Source: Flammeovirgaceae bacterium UBA5585
GTDB taxonomy: Bacteria; Bacteroidota; Bacteroidia; Cytophagales; Cyclobacteriaceae
Direction: 5' to 3'
NCBI GenBank assembly: GCA_002425185.1
Contig: DILT01000017.1
Coordinates: forward strand, 1 to 64,000
DNA length: 64,000 bases
The notes under the pieces were generated by a model. It saw only the letters and a program-made list of their open reading frames with translations, did no database searches and was not told where the DNA came from. The position numbers and the translations under genes were made by a program. Positions 1-9,891 of the stretch are shown here, in pieces. Each line of letters starts with the position of its first letter. Position 1 is the stretch's first letter.

Positions 1-259
1 CAGTCTTATAGGGGGTTAGTACAAAACAGCTCTTTTGGATTTTAGGGTTGGCTTTTGTGTTGGCAAAAACCAAATGTGCTGTTTGTGCGGTCGGCTTTTT
101 ACAATGAGGCACAACTCTCTTATATGCGCTACAAATCTTCGCCAAGCGACCCAAAACAGGTGTATAGGCGATATAAAATAGCGCTTTATAAATATAGGGG
201 TTTCATCTGTTGCCCGCACAACGCAGGCCAAAGTTTACGGCCCTGCAAACTGCGCGGGC
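1..259. other. Left-edge intergenic stretch with no supported feature
   Basis: This stretch lies downstream of the minus-strand GH1 gene. Short open frames exist on both strands, but none shows a recognisable domain, signal peptide or ribosome-binding context. I see no tRNA, terminator with a clean U-tract, or repeat here. Confidence 0.5.
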
Positions 260-1459
260 TTAATTATGGATAAGCATACGCCCGGCAAATAGGGCTTTTG
301 TATGCGCCAGCTTTGCATATACCTCAGCGCTTTTTCGTTTGCGCCTTTCTTTGGTCTCCAGGTCGCATTCGTATAATCCAAACCGGTAGGTAGGGCCCAG
401 GTGCCACTCAAAATTGTCCCACGTGCTCCACCAGTAATAGCCGCGTATAGCAATACCATCGGCAATGGCCTGGTGTATAAGGTTAGCATAATCACCAATG
501 GCGCGTTGGCGTAATTCGTCCGAACTGTCGCATACCCCGTTTTCGGTAATAATGATTGGCTTTCTGTATTTCTTCCAGTAGCGATCCAGGCAGGTGCGCA
601 AGCCTTCGGGGTGGTACTCCCACATGTCGTCATGCGGCTTGCCCAACGCCTTGATTTTATGCGGTGTATCAAGGTAGGTAATGGGCAGGGGGTCGTGTGA
701 GAGGCGTGCATAATAACTCATGCCAAAAAAATCCACCTTCGTGAAATGGTCGGGCACATAGTCCATAAACCACCAGTCGGAGAGGCGGGCCGGAAACCAA
801 CCCAGCACATTTTCGGAGGAGAAGACCACCGCATTGTGTGAAATGCCTACCGGTTGCTGTGGAAAGCTGCTTTTGATGTAATCGTAAACCAGGTTGTGGG
901 CCTTGCCCATATTCTTCACCACCTTACCGGCCAGGTACGGATTGATTTTGAAAGGCGGAAAGAAGCCGGTGATCCAACCGTAGCTGGCGTACACATTCGG
1001 TTCATTAAAGGTGTTCCATGAAGATACATAGTGCCCAAACTCGTCCACTACTTTTTTGCAGAAGTCTACCCACTGTAAAATGTTTTCTTCTTTTTCCCAG
1101 CCTCCGGTTTTCGCAAACCACAGCGGGTTGGTGAAGTGGTGCAGCACCATCATAATGGACACGCCTCTGGCTTTCAGGTCGGTGAGAAAATGATGATAGG
1201 CGTTAACCGTATCGGCATCAAAATCCCCGAAGGGCTCGCGTTGCAGGCGGCTCCACATCAGGCCCATGCGGTAGCCGGGGGCTAAGGAAGCGATAATGGA
1301 AGCATCTTCTTTAAAGCGCAGTTCATGATCGGTGGTGCGGTCAAACACAAAACCATCGCGCGATTTTACGCCCTGCCAGTCGTGTTCAAAGGCCGTTTCA
1401 ATTTGTGCGGCCGCGGTGCTGGTGCCAAAAATAAAATCATCAGGAAAGGAGAGGGTCAT
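260..1459 (-). CDS. Glycoside hydrolase family 1 (beta-glucosidase-like)
   Basis: A 399-residue retaining beta-glycosidase of family GH1, probably cleaving beta-glucosides or beta-galactosides in the cytoplasm. The acid/base motif TFNEP is present with Glu at residue 153, and the nucleophile motif ITENG has Glu at residue 306. The N-terminal FPDDFIFGTSTAAAQIE block is the usual opening of the TIM barrel. No signal peptide is visible. It is somewhat shorter than the 440-470 residues common in the family, and the usual Gly after QIE is Thr. The start codon overlaps the stop of the upstream M15 peptidase gene by ATGA, so the two are probably co-translated. The exact substrate cannot be read from the sequence. 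Confidence 0.93.
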   Translation of the reverse strand: MTLSFPDDFIFGTSTAAAQIETAFEHDWQGVKSRDGFVFDRTTDHELRFKEDASIIASLAPGYRMGLMWSRLQREPFGDFDADTVNAYHHFLTDLKARGVSIMMVLHHFTNPLWFAKTGGWEKEENILQWVDFCKKVVDEFGHYVSSWNTFNEPNVYASYGWITGFFPPFKINPYLAGKVVKNMGKAHNLVYDYIKSSFPQQPVGISHNAVVFSSENVLGWFPARLSDWWFMDYVPDHFTKVDFFGMSYYARLSHDPLPITYLDTPHKIKALGKPHDDMWEYHPEGLRTCLDRYWKKYRKPIIITENGVCDSSDELRQRAIGDYANLIHQAIADGIAIRGYYWWSTWDNFEWHLGPTYRFGLYECDLETKERRKRKSAEVYAKLAHTKALFAGRMLIHN

Positions 1460-2274
1460 GGGTTATTCGTTGCATACGAAGCCTGCTCGGTTTCCCATTG
1501 TTCCCAATAGCGGCTTAGCAAGTGAAGATCGTCTTCAATGCATGGATAGTTTAGTTCTTGTTTGGGGATGTAAGGCAATTTTCCTTGGGCAAGATCGTAA
1601 ACGCTTAATCCACCGGTCCATTCAAAATGCCCGGGATCATACAGGTAGCGCCACCGGCCGCCCCAGCGCAAACCAAGTTGTTCACCAATTAATCCTATTT
1701 TTTTCCAGAGCGCTTTGTTGTGCCATTCCGGTTCACCGTTAACGATGGGCACCAAATCTACCGCCAGGCCGTATTGGTGTTTTGATTTACCGGCACCGCT
1801 TCGGGTGTATTTTTTTCCCATGCTTTTGTATTCATCTTGCTTGGCATGGGTGCGAAACGTTTCTACAATTTCAAGTTCAATGCCCTTCTGTTTACACAGA
1901 AAAATCAGGCGCGCCACTTTATCACGAAAGTAGGGATGCAGGGCGGTAAGGTCGGTAATCATGGGCAGGCCTCCGCGGTTTTTGCCAAAGGTGAAATTAT
2001 CTACCGTTGACCAATGCATCCAGCCATTTTGTGAGTACTCCAGTATCTTATTTAACTCCTCCCGTTTTTGAAGGGCAATCAGGCCCTCTGCTTTGTTGAT
2101 GGAATCGCGTATAGCAAGCTCGCGTTGCTGCTTTTCTTTTTCTATACGGTTAATGATTTCCACTTCAGCGCGGCAATCGAAAGGCTCGAAAAGAGAACCT
2201 TGGGCCATGCCGGTAGAGGCGCTCAGCACGAGACTAAAAAGTAGCAATCCAATGAAAAAACGCATTTCTGCCAT
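1456..2274 (-). CDS. M15-family peptidoglycan peptidase (VanY/CwlK-like), secreted
   Basis: A 272-residue exported protein with an N-terminal signal peptide ending in MAQ near residue 25. The C-terminal half carries zinc-peptidase M15 motifs: SKHQYGLAVD (His166 and Asp173) and DPGHFEW (His216), which are the expected metal ligands. M15 enzymes cut D-Ala-D-Ala or L-Ala-D-Glu bonds in peptidoglycan stem peptides, so a periplasmic wall-trimming role is inferred. The middle, residues about 40-80, is charged and helical. Translation may start at the internal Met4, which gives a cleaner signal peptide. A strong promoter match lies just upstream, and the gene ends in an ATGA overlap with the GH1 gene. 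Confidence 0.88.
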   Translation of the reverse strand: MAEMRFFIGLLLFSLVLSASTGMAQGSLFEPFDCRAEVEIINRIEKEKQQRELAIRDSINKAEGLIALQKREELNKILEYSQNGWMHWSTVDNFTFGKNRGGLPMITDLTALHPYFRDKVARLIFLCKQKGIELEIVETFRTHAKQDEYKSMGKKYTRSGAGKSKHQYGLAVDLVPIVNGEPEWHNKALWKKIGLIGEQLGLRWGGRWRYLYDPGHFEWTGGLSVYDLAQGKLPYIPKQELNYPCIEDDLHLLSRYWEQWETEQASYATNNP

Positions 2275-2287
2275 TGTTTAGAAGGGG

Positions 2288-2318
2288 CAAAGGTATAGGG
2301 TTGTGGCTATAAATCAAA
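2288..2318 (-). promoter_or_regulatory. Bacteroidota-type promoter for the M15-GH1 operon
   Basis: On the minus strand TTTG (complement of 2315-2318) is followed after 19 bases by TACCTTTG (complement of 2288-2295), an exact TAnnTTTG -7 element. The predicted transcription start is only a few bases before the ATG at 2274, giving a very short leader or favouring the Met4 start. Confidence 0.6.
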
Positions 2319-2333
2319 AAGTTAGCGGGCCTG

Positions 2334-2365
2334 AAAAAAGCCGTATCACTTTTGCTGACACGGCT
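2334..2365 (-). terminator. Rho-independent terminator (minus strand)
   Basis: Read on the minus strand, a 9-bp stem (AGCCGTGTC paired with GATACGGCT, one G-T wobble) is followed by a run of Ts. It would end transcripts of the small secreted protein at 2718-3182 after reading through the 47-bp repeat array, and insulate the M15-GH1 operon. Confidence 0.7.
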
Positions 2366-2381
2366 AATCCTATGTTGTCCA

Positions 2382-2706
2382 AAATCAGGTTCACTTGTCA
2401 GCCTGAGCCTGCTTTAGGCTATCCTCTCAAATCAGGTTCAGTTGTCAGCCTGAGCCTGCTTTAGGCTATCCTCTCAAATCAGGTTCAGTTGTCAGCCTGA
2501 GCCTGCTTGAGGCCACCATCTCAAATCAGGTTAACTTGCCAGCCTGAGCCTGCTTAAGGCTATCCTCTCAAATCAGGTTCACTTGTCAGCCAGAGCCTGC
2601 TTAAGGCCACCATCTCAAATCAGGTTAACTTGCCAGCCTGAGCCTGCTTAAGGCTATCCTCTCAAATCAGGTTCACTTGTCAGCCTGAGCCTGTCGAAGG
2701 CTATTT
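2382..2706. repeat. 47-bp tandem repeat array, seven units
   Basis: Units begin at 2382, 2429, 2476, 2523, 2570, 2617 and 2664, exactly 47 bases apart; the last is truncated. Each has a conserved core AAATCAGGTT followed by CAGCCTGAGCCTG. Variants alternate: units 4 and 6 share TTAACTTGCC and units 3 and 5 end in GGCCACCATCTC, which suggests duplication of a 94-bp pair. The final unit ends in CCTGAGCCTGTCGAAGG. There is no unique spacer, so it is not a CRISPR. This 443-base gene-free stretch (2275-2717) otherwise holds only the terminator and promoter listed. Confidence 0.93.
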
Positions 2707-2717
2707 CAATTATGGAT

Positions 2718-3182
2718 TTATTCCGAATCTTCAGCTTTTAACTCCGCCATGATGGCGTCATACTTCGATTTTATCTCAGCATTTTCGGTAATGGCTTTTT
2801 TAACTTTATTAAATGAGGCTGCACCAATATAGTCGGTGGCCAGACTTTTAAAGGTTTCCTGAATTTTAGCCGTGCCCTCATCCTTTGCTTTAATGATTTC
2901 CTTTATCGCGGCAATTTCTTCCGGTGTAGCCTTGGCTGCGGCTAATTTTGTTTCGTCTGTAATGATTTTTGAAAGTTCATTGTAACGCGCTCCGGATATG
3001 ACTTCGTTATTTTTTACCATTTCGGAGATCGTTTCCATAAGATCCTTCTTCATGTTGTCAATAGAATCCATAACAATGGCATACTTCTTCAACTCTTCAT
3101 CCGAAACGGCATCCTGTGCTGACACTTCACTGAATATTACTGCAAGGAACAACACGGGTAAAAATTTCAAGTACTTCTTCAT
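2718..3182 (-). CDS. Small secreted protein, possibly DUF4168-like
   Basis: A 154-residue protein with a clear signal peptide (MKKYLKFLPVLFLAVIFSEV, cleavage after SAQ near residue 23). The mature part is helical and charged, begins with VSDEELKKYA and ends with a segment around residues 118-145 (YIGAASFNKV, then ITENAEIKSKY). This arrangement resembles DUF4168 proteins, whose function is unknown; the match is by eye and tentative. No catalytic residues stand out. It is monocistronic, and its 3' untranslated region contains the whole 47-bp repeat array before the terminator near 2334. Confidence 0.7.
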   Translation of the reverse strand: MKKYLKFLPVLFLAVIFSEVSAQDAVSDEELKKYAIVMDSIDNMKKDLMETISEMVKNNEVISGARYNELSKIITDETKLAAAKATPEEIAAIKEIIKAKDEGTAKIQETFKSLATDYIGAASFNKVKKAITENAEIKSKYDAIMAELKAEDSE

Positions 3183-3312
3183 CTGTCTGTGTTTTGGTAA
3201 AACTTCGGTTTTATAAAGCTCGAAGTATAAGAGCTATTCAGTTTCTTCACAAGGCTGTGTACGATAAACGGTTGAAATATGGCGCTTGCATAATACTTGC
3301 CAAAATATGGTC

Positions 3313-3328
3313 ATGCAATCGTTTGCAT
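3313..3328. promoter_or_regulatory. Short inverted repeat upstream of pckG
   Basis: ATGCAA and TTGCAT form 6-bp arms around a 4-base centre, about 60 bases before the pckG start. It could be an operator, but there is no second copy nearby to support that. Confidence 0.25.
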
Positions 3329-3389
3329 CATTTCCTTTTCAGATATTCTCTCCGTAATTTTCGCGCCTGTTTTAAATCCTCATTAACCT

Positions 3390-5246
3390 ATGATCGATGA
3401 ATTGATTGCTACCAATACCTATCCTGTTCGGCATCAGGAGGCACTGAATTGGGTGAAAGAAATTGCTGAACTCGTAAAGCCTGATCAGGTGCGGTGGTGC
3501 GATGGATCAGCCGAAGAGTACCAGGAGCTTTGTGAGAAGCTGGTCAGCAAGGGTACGTTCATCCGGCTCAATCCAAAGAAAAGACCAAACAGCTTTGCGT
3601 GTTTTTCCGATCCCAGTGATGTGGCACGTGTGGAAGACAGAACGTATATCTGCAGTAAGCGCAAGGAAAATGCTGGCCCTACCAACAACTGGGTTGACCC
3701 CAAACAAATGAAGCAAACGCTTCAGCCGTTGCTGGATGGTTGCATGCAGGGCAGAACCATGTATATTATTCCGTTTAGCATGGGGCCTATTGGTTCCGAT
3801 ATTTCACAACTTGGTTTAGAGATTACAGATTCGGAATACGTGGTGGTGAACATGCACTTAATGACACGCGTAAGTTCAAAAGTTGTTGAGTTGTTGGGTG
3901 AAGATGAGGAATATGTGAAGTGCCTGCATACTGTAGGCGCTCCGCTAAAACCCGGCCAGCAGGATGCCAAATGGCCCACCAACCCAACGGTAAAATATAT
4001 AGTGCATTATCCGGAAGAGCGGTCTATCGTATCGTATGGTTCGGGCTATGGCGGAAATGCGTTATTGGGTAAGAAGTGTTTTGCGCTTCGTATTGCTTCG
4101 GTAATGGGCAACGATGAAAACTGGCTGGCCGAGCATATGTTGCTAATGGGCGTGCAAAGCCCCGATGGCAAAAAGGATTATGTGGCTGCTGCTTTCCCCA
4201 GCGCTTGTGGTAAAACAAACTTTGCCATGCTTATTCCACCCAAAGAGTTTGATGGATGGAAAGTAACTACCGTGGGCGATGATATTGCCTGGATAAAACC
4301 GGGTAAGGATGGAAAATTGTATGCGATCAATCCGGAAGCAGGTTATTTTGGTGTGGCCCCGGGTACAAATGAAAAGACTAACCCGAACGCTATCGCCACC
4401 ATTTCAAAGAACACCATTTTTACAAACGTGGCCATTACGGAAGACGGTGATGTATGGTGGGAAGGGATGACCAAAGAGCCTCCAAAAAATCTTACCGATT
4501 GGCGTGGCGAAAAGTGGGATCCATCTTCCGGTAAGCCGGCAGCCCATCCCAACAGTCGCTTTACGGTAGTCGCACATCAAAATCCGGTAATTGATGCCAA
4601 CTGGGAAAACCCTAAAGGTGTTCCGATCAGTGCTTTTGTTTTTGGCGGAAGAAGAAGTACCACCATTCCGTTGGTATATCAATCGGCCAACTGGGCATTT
4701 GGTGTTTACCTGGCCTCTACCATGGGCTCGGAAACAACCGCTGCTGCCTTTGGCGATGTAGGAAAAGTAAGACGCGACCCGTTTGCGATGCTTCCTTTCT
4801 GTGGTTATCACATGGGCGATTACTTTAATCATTGGTTGCAGTTTGGTCGTGGCCTTCCGGCACCTCCGCGCATTTATGGTGTAAACTGGTTCCGCAAAGA
4901 TGCCAACGGCAATTTCATTTGGCCGGGCTTTGGCGATAACATGCGCGTGTTGAAATGGATTGTTCAAAAGAGCAGGGGCGAAGTGAATGCGGTGGAGAGC
5001 CCCATCGGTTGGATGCCCACCTATGATGATATGGACTGGACTGGTCTGGATTTCTCTGAGGATCAGTTTGAAAGTATTATGGCCATAGACCGTGAAGAAT
5101 GGAAAGCTGAACTGTTGCAACATGCCGAATTGTTTGAGCGCATGTACGACAAGCTTCCGAAGGAATTCATTTTTATGCGTGAGCTGCTGTTGTCCAACTT
5201 ATGGCGTTCACCCGAAAAGTGGAGACTGGAGCCGGAGCGTTTTTAA
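3390..5246 (+). CDS. pckG: Phosphoenolpyruvate carboxykinase (GTP)
   Basis: A 618-residue cytoplasmic enzyme converting oxaloacetate plus GTP to phosphoenolpyruvate, the entry step of gluconeogenesis. It is the GTP-type family by length and motifs: the P-loop FPSACGKTN contains the family's reactive Cys at residue 273 and Lys275, the substrate-binding block YGSGYGGNALLGKKC lies near residues 216-230, and FVFGGRRSTTIPLVYQ and the GDYFNHW region follow. The ATG at 3390 gives a full-length protein. The gene stands alone, with a small inverted repeat upstream that might be an operator. A 239-residue open frame on the opposite strand is a shadow. Confidence 0.96.
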   Translation: MIDELIATNTYPVRHQEALNWVKEIAELVKPDQVRWCDGSAEEYQELCEKLVSKGTFIRLNPKKRPNSFACFSDPSDVARVEDRTYICSKRKENAGPTNNWVDPKQMKQTLQPLLDGCMQGRTMYIIPFSMGPIGSDISQLGLEITDSEYVVVNMHLMTRVSSKVVELLGEDEEYVKCLHTVGAPLKPGQQDAKWPTNPTVKYIVHYPEERSIVSYGSGYGGNALLGKKCFALRIASVMGNDENWLAEHMLLMGVQSPDGKKDYVAAAFPSACGKTNFAMLIPPKEFDGWKVTTVGDDIAWIKPGKDGKLYAINPEAGYFGVAPGTNEKTNPNAIATISKNTIFTNVAITEDGDVWWEGMTKEPPKNLTDWRGEKWDPSSGKPAAHPNSRFTVVAHQNPVIDANWENPKGVPISAFVFGGRRSTTIPLVYQSANWAFGVYLASTMGSETTAAAFGDVGKVRRDPFAMLPFCGYHMGDYFNHWLQFGRGLPAPPRIYGVNWFRKDANGNFIWPGFGDNMRVLKWIVQKSRGEVNAVESPIGWMPTYDDMDWTGLDFSEDQFESIMAIDREEWKAELLQHAELFERMYDKLPKEFIFMRELLLSNLWRSPEKWRLEPERF

Positions 5247-5375
5247 GAGAGTGACGTTTTTATCATACTTTCCTTTGTAGCTATTGAGTAGACCAAGGTT
5301 GCCGATGATAAAAATTAGGATAGGTAAACCTGATCTTGGTGCATCTGAACTGTCTTACAGATATTTTTATGGAAT

Positions 5376-5424
5376 GAAAATAAGGGTTATTGCTTTCTCG
5401 TTAAAGCCATACACCCTTATTTTC
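5376..5424 (+). promoter_or_regulatory. Two-tier hairpin ending one base before a start codon
   Basis: GAAAATAAGGGT (5376-5387) and ACCCTTATTTTC (5413-5424) form a perfect 12-bp inverted repeat. Inside it GCTTT (5392-5396) and AAAGC (5403-5407) make a second stem with a 6-base loop. The ATG of the next gene begins at 5426. If transcribed, the stem would occupy the ribosome-binding region, so translational control is plausible. It lacks a U-tract, so it is not a typical terminator. Confidence 0.5.
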
Positions 5425-5425
5425 T

Positions 5426-6148
5426 ATGATTGTCAGAACAGTTCATTTATTTCTCGCTGGTTTATTGTTTCACGTTTCCTGCTGCCATGCCCAGCATAAA
5501 GCTGAATCGTTGTCACTACTTTTAGGAAACGCCCCATGGGATTTCAAAATAGGATGGTATGAAATTGACAATGAATCGTTCGATAATCATGATGTAGAAC
5601 AAATTCCATTCTCATTAGGTTTGAAATATACACACACCCTTAACGAAGCAGTCCACTTCACTTTTAGAGCAAGTTGGCTGTCAATAAACCTACAGGAATA
5701 TCAAATACGAAATGGATTTGTAAACTCAGCACAGTCCATCCAAAACAAGTATCAGGTTGCACCAGGGGTTAACTTTATTTTTGCAACTGGTAATAGTGGT
5801 TCATTTTATGGAGGCTTTGAGTTGCCAATATACTTTCATGGAAAGGTAGAGACTGAATTTATCAATAAGAAAACATCCGATCCGTTACCTTTCGATTATC
5901 GAACCTACTCCATTATTCCGTCAGGTTTTACAGCAGGCGCTGCGCCACTTATCGGATTTACGTATCATTTGGGCAAGCATCTTTTATGCCTGGCGGAATT
6001 CTCAACACTTATCACCTATGGCAGGTCGGGTGGAAAAACGATTACGTATTCTCCAACAGACCCGCAAAACAAAATGACTACTCAAGATAAATTAATCGGA
6101 TTATTCTATGAACCGCGTGTTTCGATGGGCATAGGATATAGGTTTTGA
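5426..6148 (+). CDS. Predicted outer-membrane beta-barrel protein, unknown function
   Basis: A 240-residue protein with a signal peptide (MIVRTVHLFLAGLLFHVSCC, cleavage after HAQ near residue 23). The rest is rich in alternating hydrophobic and aromatic residues typical of an 8-10 strand barrel, including HFTFRASWLSINLQEY, FYGGFELPIYFHGK and a final strand VSMGIGYRF ending in Phe, as expected for outer-membrane assembly. No family could be named. The gene stands alone between pckG and the POT transporter, and its start codon abuts a strong RNA hairpin. Confidence 0.75.
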   Translation: MIVRTVHLFLAGLLFHVSCCHAQHKAESLSLLLGNAPWDFKIGWYEIDNESFDNHDVEQIPFSLGLKYTHTLNEAVHFTFRASWLSINLQEYQIRNGFVNSAQSIQNKYQVAPGVNFIFATGNSGSFYGGFELPIYFHGKVETEFINKKTSDPLPFDYRTYSIIPSGFTAGAAPLIGFTYHLGKHLLCLAEFSTLITYGRSGGKTITYSPTDPQNKMTTQDKLIGLFYEPRVSMGIGYRF

Positions 6149-6186
6149 CAGGTGTACAGGGATGGTTTATGCTCTATTAAAAAGAC

Positions 6187-6216
6187 TTTGTAAAATGGAT
6201 TAATAGGCATACTTTG
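6187..6216 (+). promoter_or_regulatory. Candidate promoter for the POT transporter
   Basis: TTTG (6187-6190) is followed after 18 bases by ATACTTTG (6209-6216), which keeps the TTTG of the Bacteroidota -7 element but not the TA. The start codon at 6243 lies about 26 bases downstream. Confidence 0.4.
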
Positions 6217-6242
6217 GAAACGCCAAACCAACCTAAAACAGA

Positions 6243-7742
<1,500 letters not shown>

Positions 7743-7775
7743 CGATTTTTCTTTATTCACTTTGATCCTAAACCT

Positions 7776-9728
7776 ATGGAAGAAAATAAAGCGTTTAAAC
7801 CGTATATCGCTGCCAGCGATTTTGTTCCGGAGTTCACCCTCAAAGCCGTAATCCTCGGTTCTATTTTCGGAATAATTTTCGGGGCAGCAACAGTTTACCT
7901 TGGCCTTAAAGTGGGCCTTACCGTAAGTGCCTCTATTCCCATTGCTGTGCTGGCCATCTCCATCTTCAAAAAGTTAGGAAAGGCAACCATCCTTGAAAAC
8001 AACATGGTGCAGACCATTGGCTCGGCTGGTGAGTCGGTTGCTGCTGGTGTAGTGTTTACCGTGCCAGCGTTGTTGTTTCTGGCGGGAGGAGAAGCCTACT
8101 TTCAATACTTCCAGATTTTTGTGCTGGCGTTAGTAGGTGGTGTACTAGGTGTGTTGTTTATGGTGCCCCTGCGAAGAGCCCTCATTGTAAAAGAGCATGG
8201 TAATCTTCCGTATCCGGAGGGTACCGCCTGTGCCGATGTGCTGATTGCCGGTGAGAAGGGTGGGGCGCTGGCGAAAAATGTATTCTATGGATTGGGCATT
8301 GCCTTTTTATACAAAGGGTTGATGTCCATTCTTGGCCTTTGGAAGGAAGTTCCTCAGTATGTTTTCGGGCGCACATCAGCATTACCCAACGGAACGGTGA
8401 ATGCTGAAATTACGCCTGAACTCATGGGTGTGGGGTATATCATCGGCCCACGCATTGCCGGCATTATGGTGGCGGGCGGGGTATTATCCTGGCTGGTACT
8501 GATTCCATTAATTACCCTGCTGGGCGATAACCTCACTTCACCCATGGCGCCTGAAACAACCATGTTGATTTCTGAAATGTCGCCTGCACAAATCTGGAGT
8601 AAGTATATACGGTACATTGGTGCAGGTGCGGTAACCTTTGGCGGTATTATCACGCTGATTAAAACATTGCCTACGATTATTACGGCATTCAAAGATTCCT
8701 TTAAAGACCTGCGGTCGCGAAATGCGGCCAATGCGCAAACACAAGTGCGTACTGAAAAAGATGTTCCTTTAATTTTTGTGGTGATAGGTTCCATCGTATT
8801 GGTTTTACTAATGGCCATTTTACCGAATGTGCCCACTAACTTTCTTTCCGCTATTATGATTGTTGTGTTTGGATTTTTCTTTGTTACCGTTGCATCACGA
8901 ATTGTAGGACTCATTGGTTCGTCATCCAGCCCGGTTTCAGGCATGACCATTGCCACACTAATGGCTACTTCATTAATTTTTATTGGCATCGGGTGGACAG
9001 GCGATTTCTACCAGCCTATTGCCCTGGTGGTAGGTTCAATTGTTTGTATTGCTGCTGCGAATGCGGGCGCTACTTCACAAGATTTGAAAACCGGATTTTT
9101 AGTGGGGGCAACACCCATGAAGCAACAAATCGGATTACTAATTGGCGTGTTGGTATCAACCGTAGCTATAGGTTTTACTTTGCTTTTATTGAATGATACA
9201 CTGGGTATTGGTGTCGTTACAGAGGCACACCCCAACCCATTACCTGCTCCTCAGGCCATGCTGATGGCCACGGTGATCAAAGGCCTTCTCAGTCAGAATT
9301 TACCATGGGGACTTGTCATTGCCGGTATGGGGTTATCCGCTGTAGTGGAATTATGTGGTGTAAGCTCACTGGCGTTTGCTGTGGGGGCTTACCTGCCGCT
9401 ATCAACAACATCACCCATTTTTGCCGGTGGATTGATTAAATTAATTGCCGATAAAATCACCAAACGTAAAGAAGAGGAATCAGAAGTAAGCTCGGGCGCC
9501 TTGTTTAGTTCGGGTTTAATTGCCGGAGGTGCACTAACCGGAATTTTGGTAGCAGTATTATTAGGTACTAATGTTAATACTGCAGATGGACCTCAGTCTG
9601 TAATTGCTGTTATTCATCATGCTGTACATGGCGTTATTCCTGAAGGAGGGGATCTAATTTCCATCATCATGTTCCTCCTGTTAGGGTTGATTGTATTCCG
9701 GTTTGCAAAGGCTAAGATTACCTCCTGA
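7776..9728 (+). CDS. OPT-family oligopeptide transporter
   Basis: A 650-residue polytopic membrane protein of the OPT family, which moves oligopeptides or metal chelates with protons. The N-terminus has the family signature around residues 31-60 (FGIIFGAATVYLGLKVGLTV followed by SASIPIAVLAI), and EGTACADVLIAGE and the AANAGATSQDLKTGFLVGAT segment are typical of bacterial OPTs. About 14-16 transmembrane stretches are visible. It follows the POT gene by 33 bases and is closed by a strong hairpin terminator, so the pair is probably one transcript for amino acid scavenging. The real substrate is not determinable here. Confidence 0.93.
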   Translation: MEENKAFKPYIAASDFVPEFTLKAVILGSIFGIIFGAATVYLGLKVGLTVSASIPIAVLAISIFKKLGKATILENNMVQTIGSAGESVAAGVVFTVPALLFLAGGEAYFQYFQIFVLALVGGVLGVLFMVPLRRALIVKEHGNLPYPEGTACADVLIAGEKGGALAKNVFYGLGIAFLYKGLMSILGLWKEVPQYVFGRTSALPNGTVNAEITPELMGVGYIIGPRIAGIMVAGGVLSWLVLIPLITLLGDNLTSPMAPETTMLISEMSPAQIWSKYIRYIGAGAVTFGGIITLIKTLPTIITAFKDSFKDLRSRNAANAQTQVRTEKDVPLIFVVIGSIVLVLLMAILPNVPTNFLSAIMIVVFGFFFVTVASRIVGLIGSSSSPVSGMTIATLMATSLIFIGIGWTGDFYQPIALVVGSIVCIAAANAGATSQDLKTGFLVGATPMKQQIGLLIGVLVSTVAIGFTLLLLNDTLGIGVVTEAHPNPLPAPQAMLMATVIKGLLSQNLPWGLVIAGMGLSAVVELCGVSSLAFAVGAYLPLSTTSPIFAGGLIKLIADKITKRKEEESEVSSGALFSSGLIAGGALTGILVAVLLGTNVNTADGPQSVIAVIHHAVHGVIPEGGDLISIIMFLLLGLIVFRFAKAKITS

Positions 9729-9746
9729 GCTGAGTTCTCTATCAAT

Positions 9747-9780
9747 AAAAAAGTCCTGATTAGAAGTCAGGACTTTTTTA
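9747..9780 (+). terminator. Rho-independent terminator after the OPT gene
   Basis: AAGTCCTGA (9751-9759) pairs with TCAGGACTT (9767-9775) around a 7-base loop and is followed by T residues. The A-run on the left makes it potentially bidirectional. Confidence 0.85.
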
Positions 9781-9805
9781 TTGGATAATGTTTGTTTTTG
9801 TTAGC

Positions 9806-9880
9806 GGCCAGCTCAAAAATGTTGGCGTCATTGCGATCCGCCACAGGCGGAGAAGCAATCTCAATTTTCGATGATGAACA
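9806..9880 (-). repeat. Truncated copy of the CGTCATTGCGA inverted-repeat element
   Basis: GCCAGCTCAAAAAT, then CGTCATTGCGA, then GAAGCAATCTC and GAACACGGG occur in this order. This matches the reverse complement of the element at 56424-56574, so this copy is inverted relative to it and lacks the second outer arm. A small internal stem TCCGCC/GGCGGA is also present. Confidence 0.7.
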
Positions 9881-9891
9881 CGGGATTTTTG

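Noticed and set aside
235..711. A 158-codon minus-strand frame overlapping the GH1 gene
   Set aside because: Same strand but different frame from GH1, which has intact catalytic motifs across this stretch; no domain in the alternative frame.
2382..2706. Possible CRISPR array
   Set aside because: Units are contiguous with exact 47-base spacing and no variable spacers, and there are no cas genes in the window.
4404..5123. A 239-codon open frame on the minus strand opposite pckG
   Set aside because: It is fully inside a well-supported gene, has no recognisable domain, and reads as low-plausibility peptide; it is a shadow of the pckG codon pattern.
8354..8989. A 211-codon minus-strand open frame opposite the OPT transporter
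   Set aside because: It lies fully within the transporter gene and mirrors its hydrophobic codons; no start context or family.
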